Assembly (NCBI GenBank): GCA_963691815.1 | Contig: OY829657.1 | Coordinates: 9,109,475-9,173,474 of the forward strand | DNA from: Echiichthys vipera | Lineage: Eukaryota; Chordata; Actinopteri; Perciformes; Trachinidae | Length of the DNA stretch: 64,000 bases | Direction of reading: 5' to 3' | Shown: positions 12,454 through 24,582 of the stretch, in pieces | Layout of the letters: every line of letters starts with the position of its first letter | Numbering within the stretch: position 1 is the stretch's first letter | Program-made: the position numbers and the translations under genes | Notes under the pieces: generated by a model | Database searches by the model: none | The model's input: only the letters and a program-made list of their open reading frames with translations | What the model was told of the DNA's origin: nothing

Positions 12454-13880
12454 TGCTTCCCTGCAACATATGGTCATGCTGCTGCCCACCGAGTATGCCA
12501 CATGTCACAACCAATTTCCTCTAGACTCATCCCGCATGGACCTGAACGCACAATTTCAAACCGTCACTCACACACAGCTCAAAATAATGACTGCCAAACA
12601 GTGTTTTTATCTAATCGTATGGCGGTACACACACAGTTTTGCAATCAGTGAAGAATCTGCTGCATACTGATTGATTGCTGCAAGGTCAAATGGAAAGGCG
12701 AGGAGAGGCAGAGAGAGAAAAGAGAGTGGGCAGTGTTTTGTTCCGCCTTCTCCCAGTTTGTCATTACTGGGTGATTAAGGTGGTAATGACCCTGTAATTC
12801 TAACACCTGTCAGCTTTACATACACACTGTGTTGTTGCTCTCCTTTCTCTCCATTTATCACATCTTTATCTGTGGGGAGTGGTGACCTAAATCACTACGC
12901 CTCAAAAAAAGGATCTTGGGCCACAAGGGAACCAGAACTGTATACTTATTAGATAGAGAACAGGGGTAGATTTTTCAACATCGTTCACATTCTAATACCT
13001 AGTTTTACCTACTTTATGGATCTAATATGGGTCAATTTGAGGAAAAAAATACACTTTCAAACCCTCAGCAGATTACAGAAATTGGTAGCAACAGTTTACA
13101 GGGTATTTGAACAAAGTGCTGCAATCCACAATTTGCATCACTGTGAATGAATGTGATGCACAACTTTGTTGGAAAAGAACAATAAACTCAGCAAATACCT
13201 TCCTTAGACGAGTGACAAAAAACACTGAGCGTGTGAAAGTTTTGTTATCATTACCGTAAATGAATTGGAATAGAGAGAAAAGAGGGGGAAACGAGGGGAA
13301 AACGAGGGGTGGAGACGGTTGAAAATAATGCAGTGCAACAGGGCGAGACAATGGGGAAGGTGACTTACAGGAGGAAGACAATATGAATCCTAATATTGTT
13401 ATAAATATAGCTCATAAAGTTGATTCACTGCAGTTAATGTACTGTAAGGTGTTTGTTGTTCGATTTTACCCAGCCATGTGCGCCTCCATTTCCACTTATA
13501 TAATACGTCAGTGACAATATTCTGACCTCAAAGGGGTGCTCCAGCAATATCCTATATCATGTGCATAGTTGCATAAACAGATTTATTTTTTAATGTCAAC
13601 ATTAAAGCAGCTCAGCCTGATGTAGTCTGACTTTCGGTCCTGTGTTAAACTTGAAAATGATAGATCATACAATCCCTGAAAGTATCTTTTATTGCAAACT
13701 CTTACAAACGCCCCTCCAGACACCCCCCGGGTTTGTGACGCGGGCTTCCCATTATACATATGTAATCTACGAGCCCAAGTAAAGACGATAATGGTGACAT
13801 CCTCTGGGTTGACAATAGACTGATCTACACGTGTAAAATCTGCGACGTGACCCCTTCCTTTTTTTTATTATAGCAATCCA
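11460..13880. other. Non-coding with two (GT)n arrays
   Basis: It contains (GT)n at 12307-12342 and 12420-12451. A minus-strand open frame at 11635-12066 is fairly long for this window, but its translation has no recognisable domain and includes a low-complexity His/Thr stretch from a CA-type repeat. A short AAAGGGGTGCTCCAGC motif near 13531 resembles one end of a teleost MITE. No matching right end was found. Confidence 0.4.
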
Positions 13881-14210
13881 CCAGGTGTTGAAACTCATTA
13901 ATATTACTTGCCGAGCTCATGCTGGGTTCCAGTGCCAAGGGAAGTCTGAATTTTCGGACCTCCAACAAGGCAAAGTGCACTGGAATGGAACCTGTCAAAG
14001 TGGAACCTCCTTCTTGCGAATTCGGGGTAGGTCGATCGCCTTAAAATTCAATAGTAGTCATTCCGTTGCACTTTGCCTTGTTGGAGGTCCAAAGATTTGG
14101 ACTTCCCATGGCACTCGAACGCAGCATTTCTCTCTCAACGCACATGGCAGGGGAGGAGGGATCCTCAGAGGTCAGGCAAGAGGAAGAGGGTGGGACTTTG
14201 GAGGGAAGCA
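13881..14210. mobile_element. Repeat element sharing both ends with 52331-53383
   Basis: The left edge (CCAGGTGTTGAAACTCAT then AATATTA) matches 52331-52357 with one difference. The right edge at 14168-14210 matches 53341-53383 at 38 of 43 positions. Orientation is the same, but the interiors differ: here about 330 bp including the palindromic insert at 13927-14119, there about 1 kb. This suggests two deletion or insertion derivatives of one element. The class is unknown. Confidence 0.45.
13927..14119. repeat. 61-bp inverted repeat (foldback element)
   Basis: The arms 13927-13987 and 14059-14119 match at 53 of 61 positions when one is reverse-complemented, with a perfect 24-bp core that includes CCTCCAACAAGGCAAAGTGC. 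The spacer is 71 bp. This is the shape of a foldback MITE. A transcript would form a long hairpin. Confidence 0.8.
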
Positions 14211-14711
14211 TTGTGAGACATGACAGAAAGGTATGAATAGCTTTAATAGGAAAAATAACAATGCTACGTTAAATGTCAGCCAAGTGCTGGGTATTTTCTG
14301 AATGTACAGTAAGAGCATCTGCTTTGCATTGATAAATGTTGAAAAACAGTGAGCGTCCATAAAATCTGCTGGACATTTTCCCATGGTTTTAAAATCACTA
14401 AAAGCCTTTGTTAATGCTGCTCCCGTCTCCTCTGACTGATGGTTAGGCAAATACAGTTTTGCCTTGTATTGTTATGATGTGTGCGCATGATTAGTTTGTG
14501 TGTCTGGATTCGCATGTGCCACTGTGCGCTGATTCCCTCTGTCTCACGGTGAAACATCTCAATTATGCCTCCCCACTTCTGTGTTTCCCCCTGTGTTTGT
14601 ATACGAGTGTGTCCGGGTGTGTGTGCTGATGTTATGGGGGGATCCATTATGCCCCCTGGTTTGTCAAGGAACACAGAGGCAGGGCTCACTGCCAAGACTA
14701 AGACCTATCAA

Positions 14712-14752
<41 letters not shown>

Positions 14753-14907
14753 TGCTCAATGGGAAATGTATTCAGATTTTAAACCATGGGAATTGTGGTG
14801 AGGCAATTTGTTGTTTTCTATTAGATTCCCCCTCAAATCATCATGAAATTAACATGCGGGGGTGCATTTAATAATTTATTCTAACAAGGAAGGTAACAAA
14901 CTGCCGT

Positions 14908-14938
<31 letters not shown>

Positions 14939-15242
14939 CGCCGTGTGTGTGCGCCGTGTATGGGTGTTGGAAGTATGAATGAGCTACTTCACTGTCAGGC
15001 CTCGGGCATTCATTGGCATCACTCACTCTCTTTTCTCCAGTATGTCGGATGCTCTCTTACTCCCATCTGAGTAAAAGATACTGACAAGCAGAGCAACGCT
15101 AGTACACTTGCTCTTTGTATCTGTCCTTTACCCTGTCTGCATCTTTCTGTCTGTCTCTCTGTTGACGTCATTATATTCAAAATGAAGAGGCTTGCTGGCA
15201 ACTTTAACCCATTGCCATATTGCCATTAGCAAAGACATTAAG
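14211..15242. other. Non-coding with (GT)n arrays
   Basis: It contains (GT)n at 14713-14749 and 14906-14940. No gene recognised. Confidence 0.45.
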
Positions 15243-15416
<174 letters not shown>

Positions 15417-15525
15417 AAGCAGGGTTGTTTAGAGAATTGGCTGTGAAGCTGCTCCCAGCTTGCCCACTGTGAACTGAATTGAGCAATACAAACAGCATTT
15501 AAACGGTCAGGCTAATGTGCCTGCA

Positions 15526-15564
<39 letters not shown>

Positions 15565-16286
15565 TTGTGCTTAATGTCTTTGGACTTGAGATCAATTTTA
15601 CATTGTAGTGTTGACTATAGCAGATCCAAGAGTAAAGGGGATGAGAGAGAGGGAAAATGAGGGATTCTCAAAGAGAGAGGAAAGGGGACCAAGGAAAGAG
15701 AAGGAGGGTGAAGTCATAGTCGTTTGGTAAATGAAGCAATGAAACAGCGTGTTTCTAGGGATCAACCTCTTTTTGTTTTTTTGTTTTTAAAGTTAATCTT
15801 CTGACAATTACTGAGATCAACCATCAGAACAAAACGTCAGTTGGCATGCCAGCGTGATAAAGAAGCAGTAAACTCTGATATTAACCAAAAAAGGAGAAGA
15901 AAACAAAGACAACCAAACCAAATCAAATGATTGTTTGATTTCAGCTCGTTCAGACTGAATGCGGTTCACCACAAAAAAACAAAAGCAATTTGTTTAGAGA
16001 AGATGCACAAGGGAGTGTAGACTGTAAAGGGAGGAAACCCCACCTCGTGTTTTGCTGGCTTTATTGTTCCTTTAAATGTGGATTAATAGGAAGAATATTT
16101 ATCCCCCTTAACAAGTTAAGAGGGAGGGACACAAGAACTTTGGTCTTGTACATGGAGGTATTCTTAGACCAGGGTGCTGGACTGAAAATTGCACCTATAT
16201 ATTCCACTGAGAACTGCTTACCTTGCACATATGGCAAAAAAAGTTTCTGGGCTTCCGAGTTTAATTCTGTGATATGCGGCTGTTTA

Positions 16287-16328
<42 letters not shown>

Positions 16329-16663
16329 CCAGTACAGAGAGCGTACAGAAGCAGCGGGACCACAAATGACTTAGCATAGTTTTTCTCTCTCTTTTATGTT
16401 TTCCTTAAAGGATTTCTCTTCTTGTCTGATACATTTTTAGTTTAAAACGCATCTTAAAATACATTTAAATTAAAAAAAAGATGGTGCTTATGCCCAGCAG
16501 GGAGTCAACTTAGCTGGCCTCCAGGCCTGCAACACACTGGCAGAAACCCTGGCACTCTCTCCCTTTACTGCAGGGAGTTGAATGAGCAGATGGATATTAA
16601 CTATGTTTGTGAATGTAACTAGAGCTAAGGGGTGATTAGTTTAGCAAAGCCTGGAAGCCTCTT
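15417..16663. other. Non-coding with (GT)n arrays
   Basis: It contains (GT)n at 15529-15561 and 16288-16322. The open frame at 15990-16379 runs into the second array and has no recognised domain. Confidence 0.45.
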
Positions 16664-17143
16664 AGGTCGCACTTACACTGTCCATCCGTACCGTGCCCAA
16701 ACAGGTTTTACGGGTAAAGTTCCTAGTTCATTTAACCAGTGTGAGTGCACGCGTGCACACGTGTACAAGCATGAGCAAGAGGCCTACGGCAGCTCTGACG
16801 TCATTTTATGTGCACCTGTTCGGAAATAGGGAAAAAAAAAAAAAAAAAACGGACCATGTGTGGACATTTAAAACAATGGCAGTGAAAGGTTCACGTTGGT
16901 GTGATGCGGAGGTGGAGTGTTTACTGCAGATTTGGTCGGATGAAAATATTCAAAAACAGTCAACAAGACGCATAAAAACTCTGAGGTCTATGGAAAGATT
17001 TGTAAACAAAGCGACGCATAGGGATGACGTCAATCAATGCGTGTGACGTGTTACGGCGTGAGTACAAACGGGCCTGGAAGGGGGGGGGGGGCAAGTACCC
17101 TAAAGCACAGGGCACGGTACGGACGGGCAGTGTGACTGCGCCT
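16664..17143 (+). mobile_element. PIF/Harbinger-like element with Myb/SANT-like remnant
   Basis: The terminal inverted repeats are about 35 bp. The left end reads AGGTCGCACTTACACTG and then TCCATCCGTACCGTGCCC; the right end is its near-complement. A start codon at 16876 opens about 28 residues including GSRWCDAEVECLLQIW and SDENIQ. This resembles the beginning of the Myb/SANT-like DNA-binding protein that Harbinger transposons encode beside their transposase. The frame then runs into DNA shared with the other end of the 61344-61932 copy, as expected after an internal deletion. The flanks are TTA-like but not a clean duplication. Poly(A) of about 18 (near 16831) and poly(G) of about 12 (near 17079) lie inside. 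Confidence 0.7.
16876..17046 (+). pseudogene. Truncated Myb/SANT-like protein of the Harbinger-like element
   Basis: The frame begins MAVKGSRW and continues with an acidic and hydrophobic pattern, E-V-x-x-L-L-x-I-W. This fits helix 1 of the Myb/SANT-like fold, in which the tryptophans form the core. Only the first helix region is present; a full domain needs about 80-90 residues. The rest of the frame is derived from terminal non-coding DNA of the element, so no working DNA-binding protein is expected. The family assignment is from pattern recall and was not searched. Confidence 0.5.
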
Positions 17144-18247
17144 TTAAATTTCAAAAATCCAATGCTGTGGTTTTACATATAGATTGATACTTTTTTTCTA
17201 TATGGGTTTAAGACAATGTAATATCTAAACCCGGAAGTACTGAAGCTATAAAAGCAACGACACAGGCGACACAGTGTAGCCTATGGATGGCAGCATGCAG
17301 CTAACATTAGCTCAACAGTACGCTGCAGCTGCACTTTTCCAGACACCATGGCAGCTTCCTGTGTCACAGTAAAATAAACAGTCACAGAAAAGCATGTGGG
17401 CTCAGACGGGACTTCGTGGTGCATCCAGATGCACCTTTGAGAAATTTATACAGTACCCTTCTGCCATCTAGAAGTGTCTTTTTCTGTAGCAACACTGTGT
17501 GCAGGTTGTTAATGCATTCTCTGTGTGCCTAGGATTCTTTTCAGACATATTAAAGTTTAAATTCTGGTGCTGTGACAGCTTTCTACTTAGCATTTATTGG
17601 TGACTAGCCTCCAGCTTGACATTGGCGTCGACATTCTCATTCCTTATTCCTTTAGGTCAAACTCATCTTTTTTGTTTTTGCATTGTTAAATGTACTTTTA
17701 CCAAAAATCATTTTGCAGCATTCTGCCAATAAACACTTTGTACATTTGGTCTCCTCAACCCCCCTCTCTATTCATTTTTGTTACTTCTTGCCCCTCATTA
17801 CCCTTTCTCTGCTGACTCCTTCGTTTAGTTCCCGCAGTCCTTCCCTCTCTCTCTCCCCTCCTCTCCGTATCCTCTCCTCCTGAGTGATGTGGCGTGATGC
17901 ACACTGCTACAGTTTCTAATTTGACCTCTCTCGTGCAGCTCCTCCTCCTGAATCTCTCCACCTCTCCACCTCTCCATCCATCTGACCCATCCCATGTGAC
18001 TATCCCTCCACTTCCCCTCCTCTGTCACTCCTTCCCTTCTTTCATCCTTTCACACTTTACCAATATGACTTGTTTCCTCTTCTTTTCACATTTGTACCCC
18101 CCCAACGCTCCCCTGCGGCTTTAACAAGCCCCTTCTCTCTCACTCACACTTTCTTTTCTCTCTTTTACCCTTGTTGTTCTCTGTCCTTTTGTCCAGTCAT
18201 TCCTCCTCGCAATTACCTTGTCTGGGCAGCATCTGGTAGCCTGGCAC

Positions 18248-18296
<49 letters not shown>

Positions 18297-20339
18297 GTGC
18301 GTGTGTGTAGGTGACCAGGTGTTTAGGCTGGGGTACGCTGGGTTCTTGTCATTCTGGGGAACAGCTGCTAACAGATAACAAGTAGCTGGCTTCACCGTGG
18401 GTTTGGAGACAAATTTGAAATGCAGTCCCATTATTCAGTCGGGACCTTTCCTGCGTCAAACTGGGGTCCAGCTGAAAGAAATGGCCAAGTGTTGGTGGCT
18501 CATCATCACCACCTTATCCTATCAACTTGAAAAGGAACATCATATGTAATACATCACGAAACACCCATACACTTCAGTCAAGGGGTTAAGATTATCAAAC
18601 CATATTATTCAAGGTCTAAAAAATATACCATGAGAAATAAAAAAAGAGCTGGAGATTATGAGACACTACAACTCATTTAACATAATAGTTAAATATCTTC
18701 TCACACACAAAGTATTTCATTAAAATGTAATCCTGTAAGCATAAGATATTAGAAGTGAACAACGGAATGCTTTCGTATGTTACTATTTAAATTACAATTC
18801 AACTGCTTCCAACATTTACATGTCAGCTGAAAATCATTTTTGAGTTTTAATGCACTCATTGCACAATATTTTACCATTACTAACAGTGAGATATGATTTC
18901 TAAAATAATTCTAGGCTTTGTTTTAATTCTCACATGATGACCAAGTGTGAGGTTTATCAGGCTGAGGTGAAATGTCTTCAGTAACCGAAAATGGTCTTTC
19001 CCCAGTTAAGGGAATAATCACACCCCACGTATACATGAAATGGCGTTGAATGGGAAATTGACGGAGTAACTCTACCTCCGGTACTGTAGGTGGCGCTCTG
19101 CCAACATACAGCTGGACAGAGTACAGCTTTATTTTCTGGTTCACTGTTGTCAAAATTGGGCCGGGAAATGGCCGACTTTTGGACAGAATTATGAATTATG
19201 GGTATTTTTGGTAGTGATGTTACCTGCCATGGCGAAGCCCTCCCTCGGTTTAAACAGGGAGCCGGCCGATCACTCCTCCTATTAACTTTCTCCGATCCAT
19301 CATCACTGACTGCCGAGCATACTCGCTATAAAGATAAACCTCTGTCTGTGACGTGATGTCGCACTTCTGCTTTGTGTTAACCCGGCAAGAATTGAGTTTA
19401 ATGCAGCAATGGCATAAGTGAATTAAAATTACCGCATTGTAGTACTGAAGGGCTGTGAAGCTGATGATTGAGGGATGAAATGGAGGAAGAAGATTAGGAA
19501 AACCTGATAATAAACTTTGCAAAGGGTCTCTTAAAGCTTTTTCACTTTCACTCTCACTTTACCTTCCTACCTTTCTCTCTCTCTTCCCCTGGACTATTGA
19601 ATAAATGATGAAATTCAGTCTGGCTCTGCAATCACTCCAGTAGTCAGTTCCCCCCTTTTTCAGCCCCTGTCTTATTCTTATCTCTGCAATTGGATAAAGG
19701 ATGAGGTTTGCAAAGTTTCCACTGCTTGCATTTGTCTTCTAATCTATTTTATCCCATTTTTTTCTCTCTGTCTCACGATAATTGCTACAAGTAGTACTAC
19801 AGGACTATGTGACTACTTCTCTTCTGAGAAGCTTTAATAGTCTGAGTAAAACACTCTTTATGTGAATACTTCATGCAACTAAAACGTCTATTTTGTGTAT
19901 CTGACAAAGTACACAATACAGACTACAGTGGAAAAAATAAACTGCACACAGGTTTCATTACTTCTTGAAACATTTATTAACATTAATTAGTTCCATTATT
20001 TAGTAAGTTAATCTCTAAACCTCTAAAGCCTCCCCGCCCATACGTCACATCCCCTGTACATAACATCTGTAGCTTAAAGTTACTTAAGTTTGGGACAGCC
20101 CTGGGCATCGGATAGGCGTTCACATGCAATCTTTCACTAACATGCAAAATGCAGAATTGTCTGCTTCGGACGCCATTATATAACTATGTCTTTATATATA
20201 CAATATTTGTTTGCCGCTACATTAATATTTTGGATATCATTGTTTTAAGTATGGTAATAATTAATCATCATCATCTATTTTGAATGCCCCAGTATTCAGA
20301 TCCTTTACTCAAGAAAAAGTAGCAATAACATATTAGTAC
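17144..20339. other. Non-coding, CT-rich patches and one (GT)n array
   Basis: Between about 17800 and 18190 the plus strand is strongly pyrimidine-rich (CTCC/TCTC blocks). A (GT)n array lies at 18250-18309. The remaining DNA is AT-rich. No gene recognised. Confidence 0.45.
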
Positions 20340-22032
20340 TTAAAGGGATAGTTCAGATCTTTTGAAGTGGAGTTTGTTATGGAGGAATTTGTTGTGATGC
20401 CGGAAAAGAAGACGAAGTACCAGGGTCCTGTATGTCTTATGCTGAAGGAGATAATTTATACTTTATCAAGGAGAACAGAAGAGTCGTCGTCACAAAGTAG
20501 TGCGTGAAGCCATCTCGATTCTAAGGGTACGTCCACACGATCGAAACGACCTAAGGCTCAAACAGCAAAGCTCAGATTGTTCGATTGGAGGTGTGTAAAC
20601 ATCTAATTGGCTATAGCGCATAAACATGAAGATAAGGATTCACGCCAGCTAGGAAAAGGAAAGTGTTACCCAGTGATGGTGCGCATTATCATCTAACTCT
20701 ACAGCTGTGTCTGTAGCCTGCCAGAGAGTGAGATTGAAGATGCCAAGAGAAATCACGGCCTTGGCATGTTCCTCAGTGTGAAGAAGCAGACAGGAATACT
20801 GACACGGAAGCTAAGCAATGCACTGCAGTGGATGGGGGCAGCAGCTTAAGGTATTTTTAGCCCCCTTAAAAAGGTCAGTTTAAGTGTACGCTATATTTTG
20901 AATATTTTCACTGCTTTACCTTGTCGTCATGCCTCCATCGTAGGGCTGGGCGATATATCAAGTTTTTATTATATATCAATATATTTTCAAACACGATTTA
21001 TGATAACACAATATCGTGTATATCGAGATTTAAAATAAAGTTTTAAGTTTCTTTTGTAGAGTCACCAGTTTGCCGTATTTCCGTCTCTCACACATTTCCT
21101 CTCTCTTTCTCTCGGAGTACCGCATGTAGCAGACAGACACAAGTGAGAGCAGCCAAAGATGAGTTGGTTAGTAAAATAAATTTAAAAAAATGACTCAAAC
21201 AATTGGATTCAAGGTTTCAGAAGAGCAGCAGAACGCAGTTTTTTGTCGAGAAGGCCGCAAACATGACGAATCTCTCCCTGGACTGTGTAAAACCTCAGTT
21301 TGAACCAGAACTTGAAGAAAAAATATATATATACATATATAAGCCATTTATTTATTTTACTAAGGGAACATTTTATGTAATATTATTATGTATTGTTATT
21401 GAACAAGCCAGTTGTTTTGTGTCAATGTCATATACATGTTGATTTTGTACAGCTGGTTATTACAAGTGCCTGTGTGACATTTTCCCCATGTTGATTTGAC
21501 TTGGAACTGACTATGTTTTTGTTATTTCTTTATGGGGAAAAACATTATTGATTATCGCCATTTAGCTAAAAAAATATCGAGATAAGATTTTTGGTTTATA
21601 TAGCCCAGTCCTACTCCATCGGTTAGTTTGGTTGTGTTATTATATGACTTTGGTGTCTTACAGGGTTACAGGGTTAGGAACAAACAAAACATGACTGACA
21701 ACAATAGACCAGCAATGTCTGTGTACTTTGAGGTAAAATCACTGTTTTTGCCAATGCAGTCTGGTGGCTTTGACAAGAGCATAGATAAATGTTTCAGACA
21801 CCCCGGCGTAAACTTAGACAGGGTCTGACGGTAAGGTAAAGCTATGATAATTAAATGTATTATAGTTTACACTTAAACTGATATTAATTTTTTTGGGTGG
21901 CAAAACTAGCTGCTCCCCCCATCCACGGCAGTGCATCACTTAGCTTCTGCGTCCATCCTCCAGCTTCTTCATACCGGCAGGATGTCGACCGCAATCTAAC
22001 CACACTTTGAGCAGTCCAAGCTATCCCTTTAA
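20340..22032. mobile_element. TTAA-flanked DNA element, host of a nested hAT-like insertion
   Basis: TTAA lies at 20340-20343 and 22029-22032. Immediately inside are AGGGATAGTT and, inverted at the right, AGGGATAGCT. Subtracting the nested element and one target copy (681 bp) leaves about 1.0 kb. The left interior contains short open frames with no clear coding potential. I recall this AGGGATAG-ended family as very common in percomorph fishes. The TTAA target suggests piggyBac-type mobilisation. Confidence 0.65.
20941..21613. mobile_element. hAT-like non-autonomous element with perfect 8-bp duplication
   Basis: The 8-bp sequence CTCCATCG is found at 20933-20940 and again at 21614-21621. The element begins TAGGGCTGGGCGATATA and ends with TATATAGCCCAGTCCTA, giving inverted ends of about 17 bp with two or three differences. 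An 8-bp target duplication is the hallmark of hAT transposases. The interior is AT-rich with ATATCG motifs and no transposase-like frame, so it must have been moved in trans. Confidence 0.8.
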
Positions 22033-22891
22033 ATGAATGCACATAATTCCCTCCTGCCGCTGAACGTGTCACTACAGTCCCAAGTCAATCCCATTACAGA
22101 ACCACTGCTGCACTGCAACACAGAATACCACAACTGTTGGCAGTTGATAAAGCACCCAGCTTTACAAGTTACTAGTTTTCTCATATTGGATAAAGCATCT
22201 GGATTGCCTGCTGTTACTCAAGGACTACGGCATCACCGCATTACCAGTGGCATACAAAAGAGGTGCCATGCTTGGATCTGATAAAGCGTATCTGGGCGTA
22301 AAAGCAGCACAGCCTACTGCAGCTTAGCCGCCGCTGGTTGTGGAAGTTTCACAGGATAAAGTCTTTCCTTCAGGTAGCAAAAAACACCCCTCAAGTCACA
22401 AAAAAAGACTGTTATTTCCGAAGCAGCTGGCTTCTAAAGATAAGTGAATGTATTTTGACGTTGAAGGAGTAGTTTTATCTATTCATTTAGATCTATTAAA
22501 TATGTTTATACCCTGTGGATTTAGACATGGTTTAGTAGATGATGGCATGTTGTGTTATTTCATGTGAAATCTCTTGAGGACCATTTCTGTCATTGTTACT
22601 GCTAATGCAATATAATACTCTACCGTCCTTGTCAATCCATCTGTCTGTCTCTTTCTTTGTATCATCCATGCTCCATTTCCATCATTCTCTCTCCATTTTT
22701 CCATCTATGTCGCTCCCTCTCTCCCTCTGTCCTCTTATCTGATGGAGTGAATAATTCATGTCAATTCTTCAAGGAGGCTCTTTGTTCTCCCCCTCTCCAG
22801 TGTTTTCTTTTAAAGCACTTGGGATAGTGTGGTTGAATGAAGTTAAACTCATTCCAGATTCTTCCACTTTCCCTCTATTTTCACACATGTT

Positions 22892-22894
<3 letters not shown>
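22033..22894. other. Non-coding, no gene seen
   Basis: Pyrimidine-rich DNA around 22640-22740. Short open frames only. Confidence 0.45.
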
Positions 22895-22930
<36 letters not shown>

Positions 22931-22931
22931 A

Positions 22932-23007
<76 letters not shown>

Positions 23008-23010
23008 CGC
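22895..23010. repeat. (CA)n microsatellite
   Basis: CA repeat with GACACAGA and AAAC interruptions. Confidence 0.95.
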
Positions 23011-23947
23011 ACAAAAAGTCACACAAATTAACCAACATATTGCTATTGCTCTTCACGTTTTTTTTTTAATGTGTAAAGATGTCTGGCAGTACATTTGTGT
23101 ATATGTCTTTTGTGGGTGGCGGGTGTCTGTGTTGTGTGCTTGCACATATGGGTGCATATTGTGTAGAATATGAAAATGAAAATTTGTTTTAATCACTATT
23201 CACAACAATACTTGAAAGCAATGCTGTGTGTGTGTGTATGAGTTATTGAAGGTTAGTGATCATACAGTAGTTTGGCACTTCCTAATCTTTCTCTCTCTCT
23301 CCATGCAGGATTCCTTCCCTTTGATGAAATTAGACTTTTATGTTAAAAAAAACAACTTTAATATAATTCACATAGCATCTGTGCCTGCAGAGTAACTCCA
23401 CTGTAGGGCCAGGTTCACAGTTCAAAGTGATATTTCAAGGGGTGTTTGCAAAAACAAATGCGTGTCTGAGTGATATCTCACTTTCAACACTGCTTGTTGC
23501 TATTTTCAGACACATTTATCACCATTATCAACATGTTTGTCATTTCTTATTTCACAAAAGATATTCTCAAAGGAAACTGATCCAAAGTGAGTCAACACAT
23601 CAAAGACAGGACCACGCCAGCTATACTGGATGAAAATCAAACAAAATTAAATATAGAATCCAATTTTCCTTTGATATTTGAATGATAGACAGAACTGGTC
23701 AAGGTCCAAATCACAGGCCACTGCAAGAGGAATGAAACATAACAGCAACTGTGAACGTCTCGATGCTCATGTTAAATTTATTACCTAATCATCTACAGTA
23801 GATCAGTTTGGATAATTTATATATTGGCTAGCAGCTGCAGTGGCATTTCTAACAGTTCAGATGAACTAACAGTAGCTGTTAACAAAGAAATTTCTAATTC
23901 TGCCCATTTGGTTTGACAGCGTCACACATTATCTAACATGATGGCTA
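23011..23947. other. Non-coding, no gene seen
   Basis: AT-rich. An acceptor-like CTCTCTCCATGCAG near 23308 is not followed by a recognisable exon. Confidence 0.4.
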
Positions 23948-23958
23948 AACACCATCAT

Positions 23959-24270
23959 CCATCCATCAATCTTCTTCCGCGTGTCCCTAACGGGGTCGCG
24001 GGGGTCTGGAGCCGATCCCAGCTGACATTAGGCGTGAGGTGGGGTACACCCTAGACAGAACACACCTACGGGCAGTTTAGAGTCATCAATTAGCCTAACA
24101 CGTGCACATCTTTGGACTGTGGGAGGAAGCCGGAGAACCAGGAGAAAACTTACGCAGACACGGGGAGAACATGCAAACTCCACACAGGAGGGCTCTTGCC
24201 CGGATTCGAACCAGGAGCCCTCTTGCTGTGAGGTGACAGTGCTAACCACCACACCACTGTGCTGCCCCTC
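23959..24270 (-). mobile_element. tRNA-derived SINE, near full length
   Basis: Read on the minus strand the element has a tRNA-like head with box A (AGTGGTGTGGTGGTTAGCAC, 24258-24239) and box B (GGTTCGAATCC, 24212-24202). A tRNA-unrelated body follows, then a short (GGAT)n-type tail. Flanking copies of AACACC(A/G)TCAT at 23948-23958 and 24271-24281 form an 11-bp target duplication with one mismatch. The head resembles Val/Gly-type tRNAs. The tail resembles 3' ends of L2-like LINEs, which probably supply the reverse transcriptase. Confidence 0.8.
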
Positions 24271-24438
24271 AACACCGTCATTATGTCTTTTAATCCTACT
24301 GCTGCAGCTTCTGAATTGGACGTTGGTGAAGAGTTTGCAGCTTTTCAATTGTTTCAAAAAATTATTTCAGTGCCTTAAATGTTTTTGTCAAGATAAAGTA
24401 AGTTTGTTTCTGTTTCCATCTGCCTCTCTGTCTCGCAG

Positions 24439-24582
24439 GCATCATTTCCCAACTATGATGTGCAGCAAATATGGCCACCATATGACTACAGCAAATGCAG
24501 TAATCCACATGCACATGGAGCTCGCCGAGCATACCAAGGAGCCCACGGCAATCATCAAGTGTTCTCGTCCACCACACAAAAG
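24439..24582 (+). other. Exon-like 144-bp block with splice signals, identity unknown
   Basis: A strong pyrimidine tract ends in TCTGTCTCGCAG at 24438, and AAAAG|GTTGAG marks a plausible donor at 24583. The enclosed block is 144 bp, a multiple of three. It is open in two plus-strand frames, one giving residues such as NYDVQQIWPPYDYSKCSNP. Its base composition is more even than the neighbours. I do not recognise the peptide. It could be an alternative coding exon, a lncRNA exon or a chance combination. The candidate promoter at 40.9-41.9 kb is on the other strand, so the two would not belong to one transcript. Confidence 0.3.
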
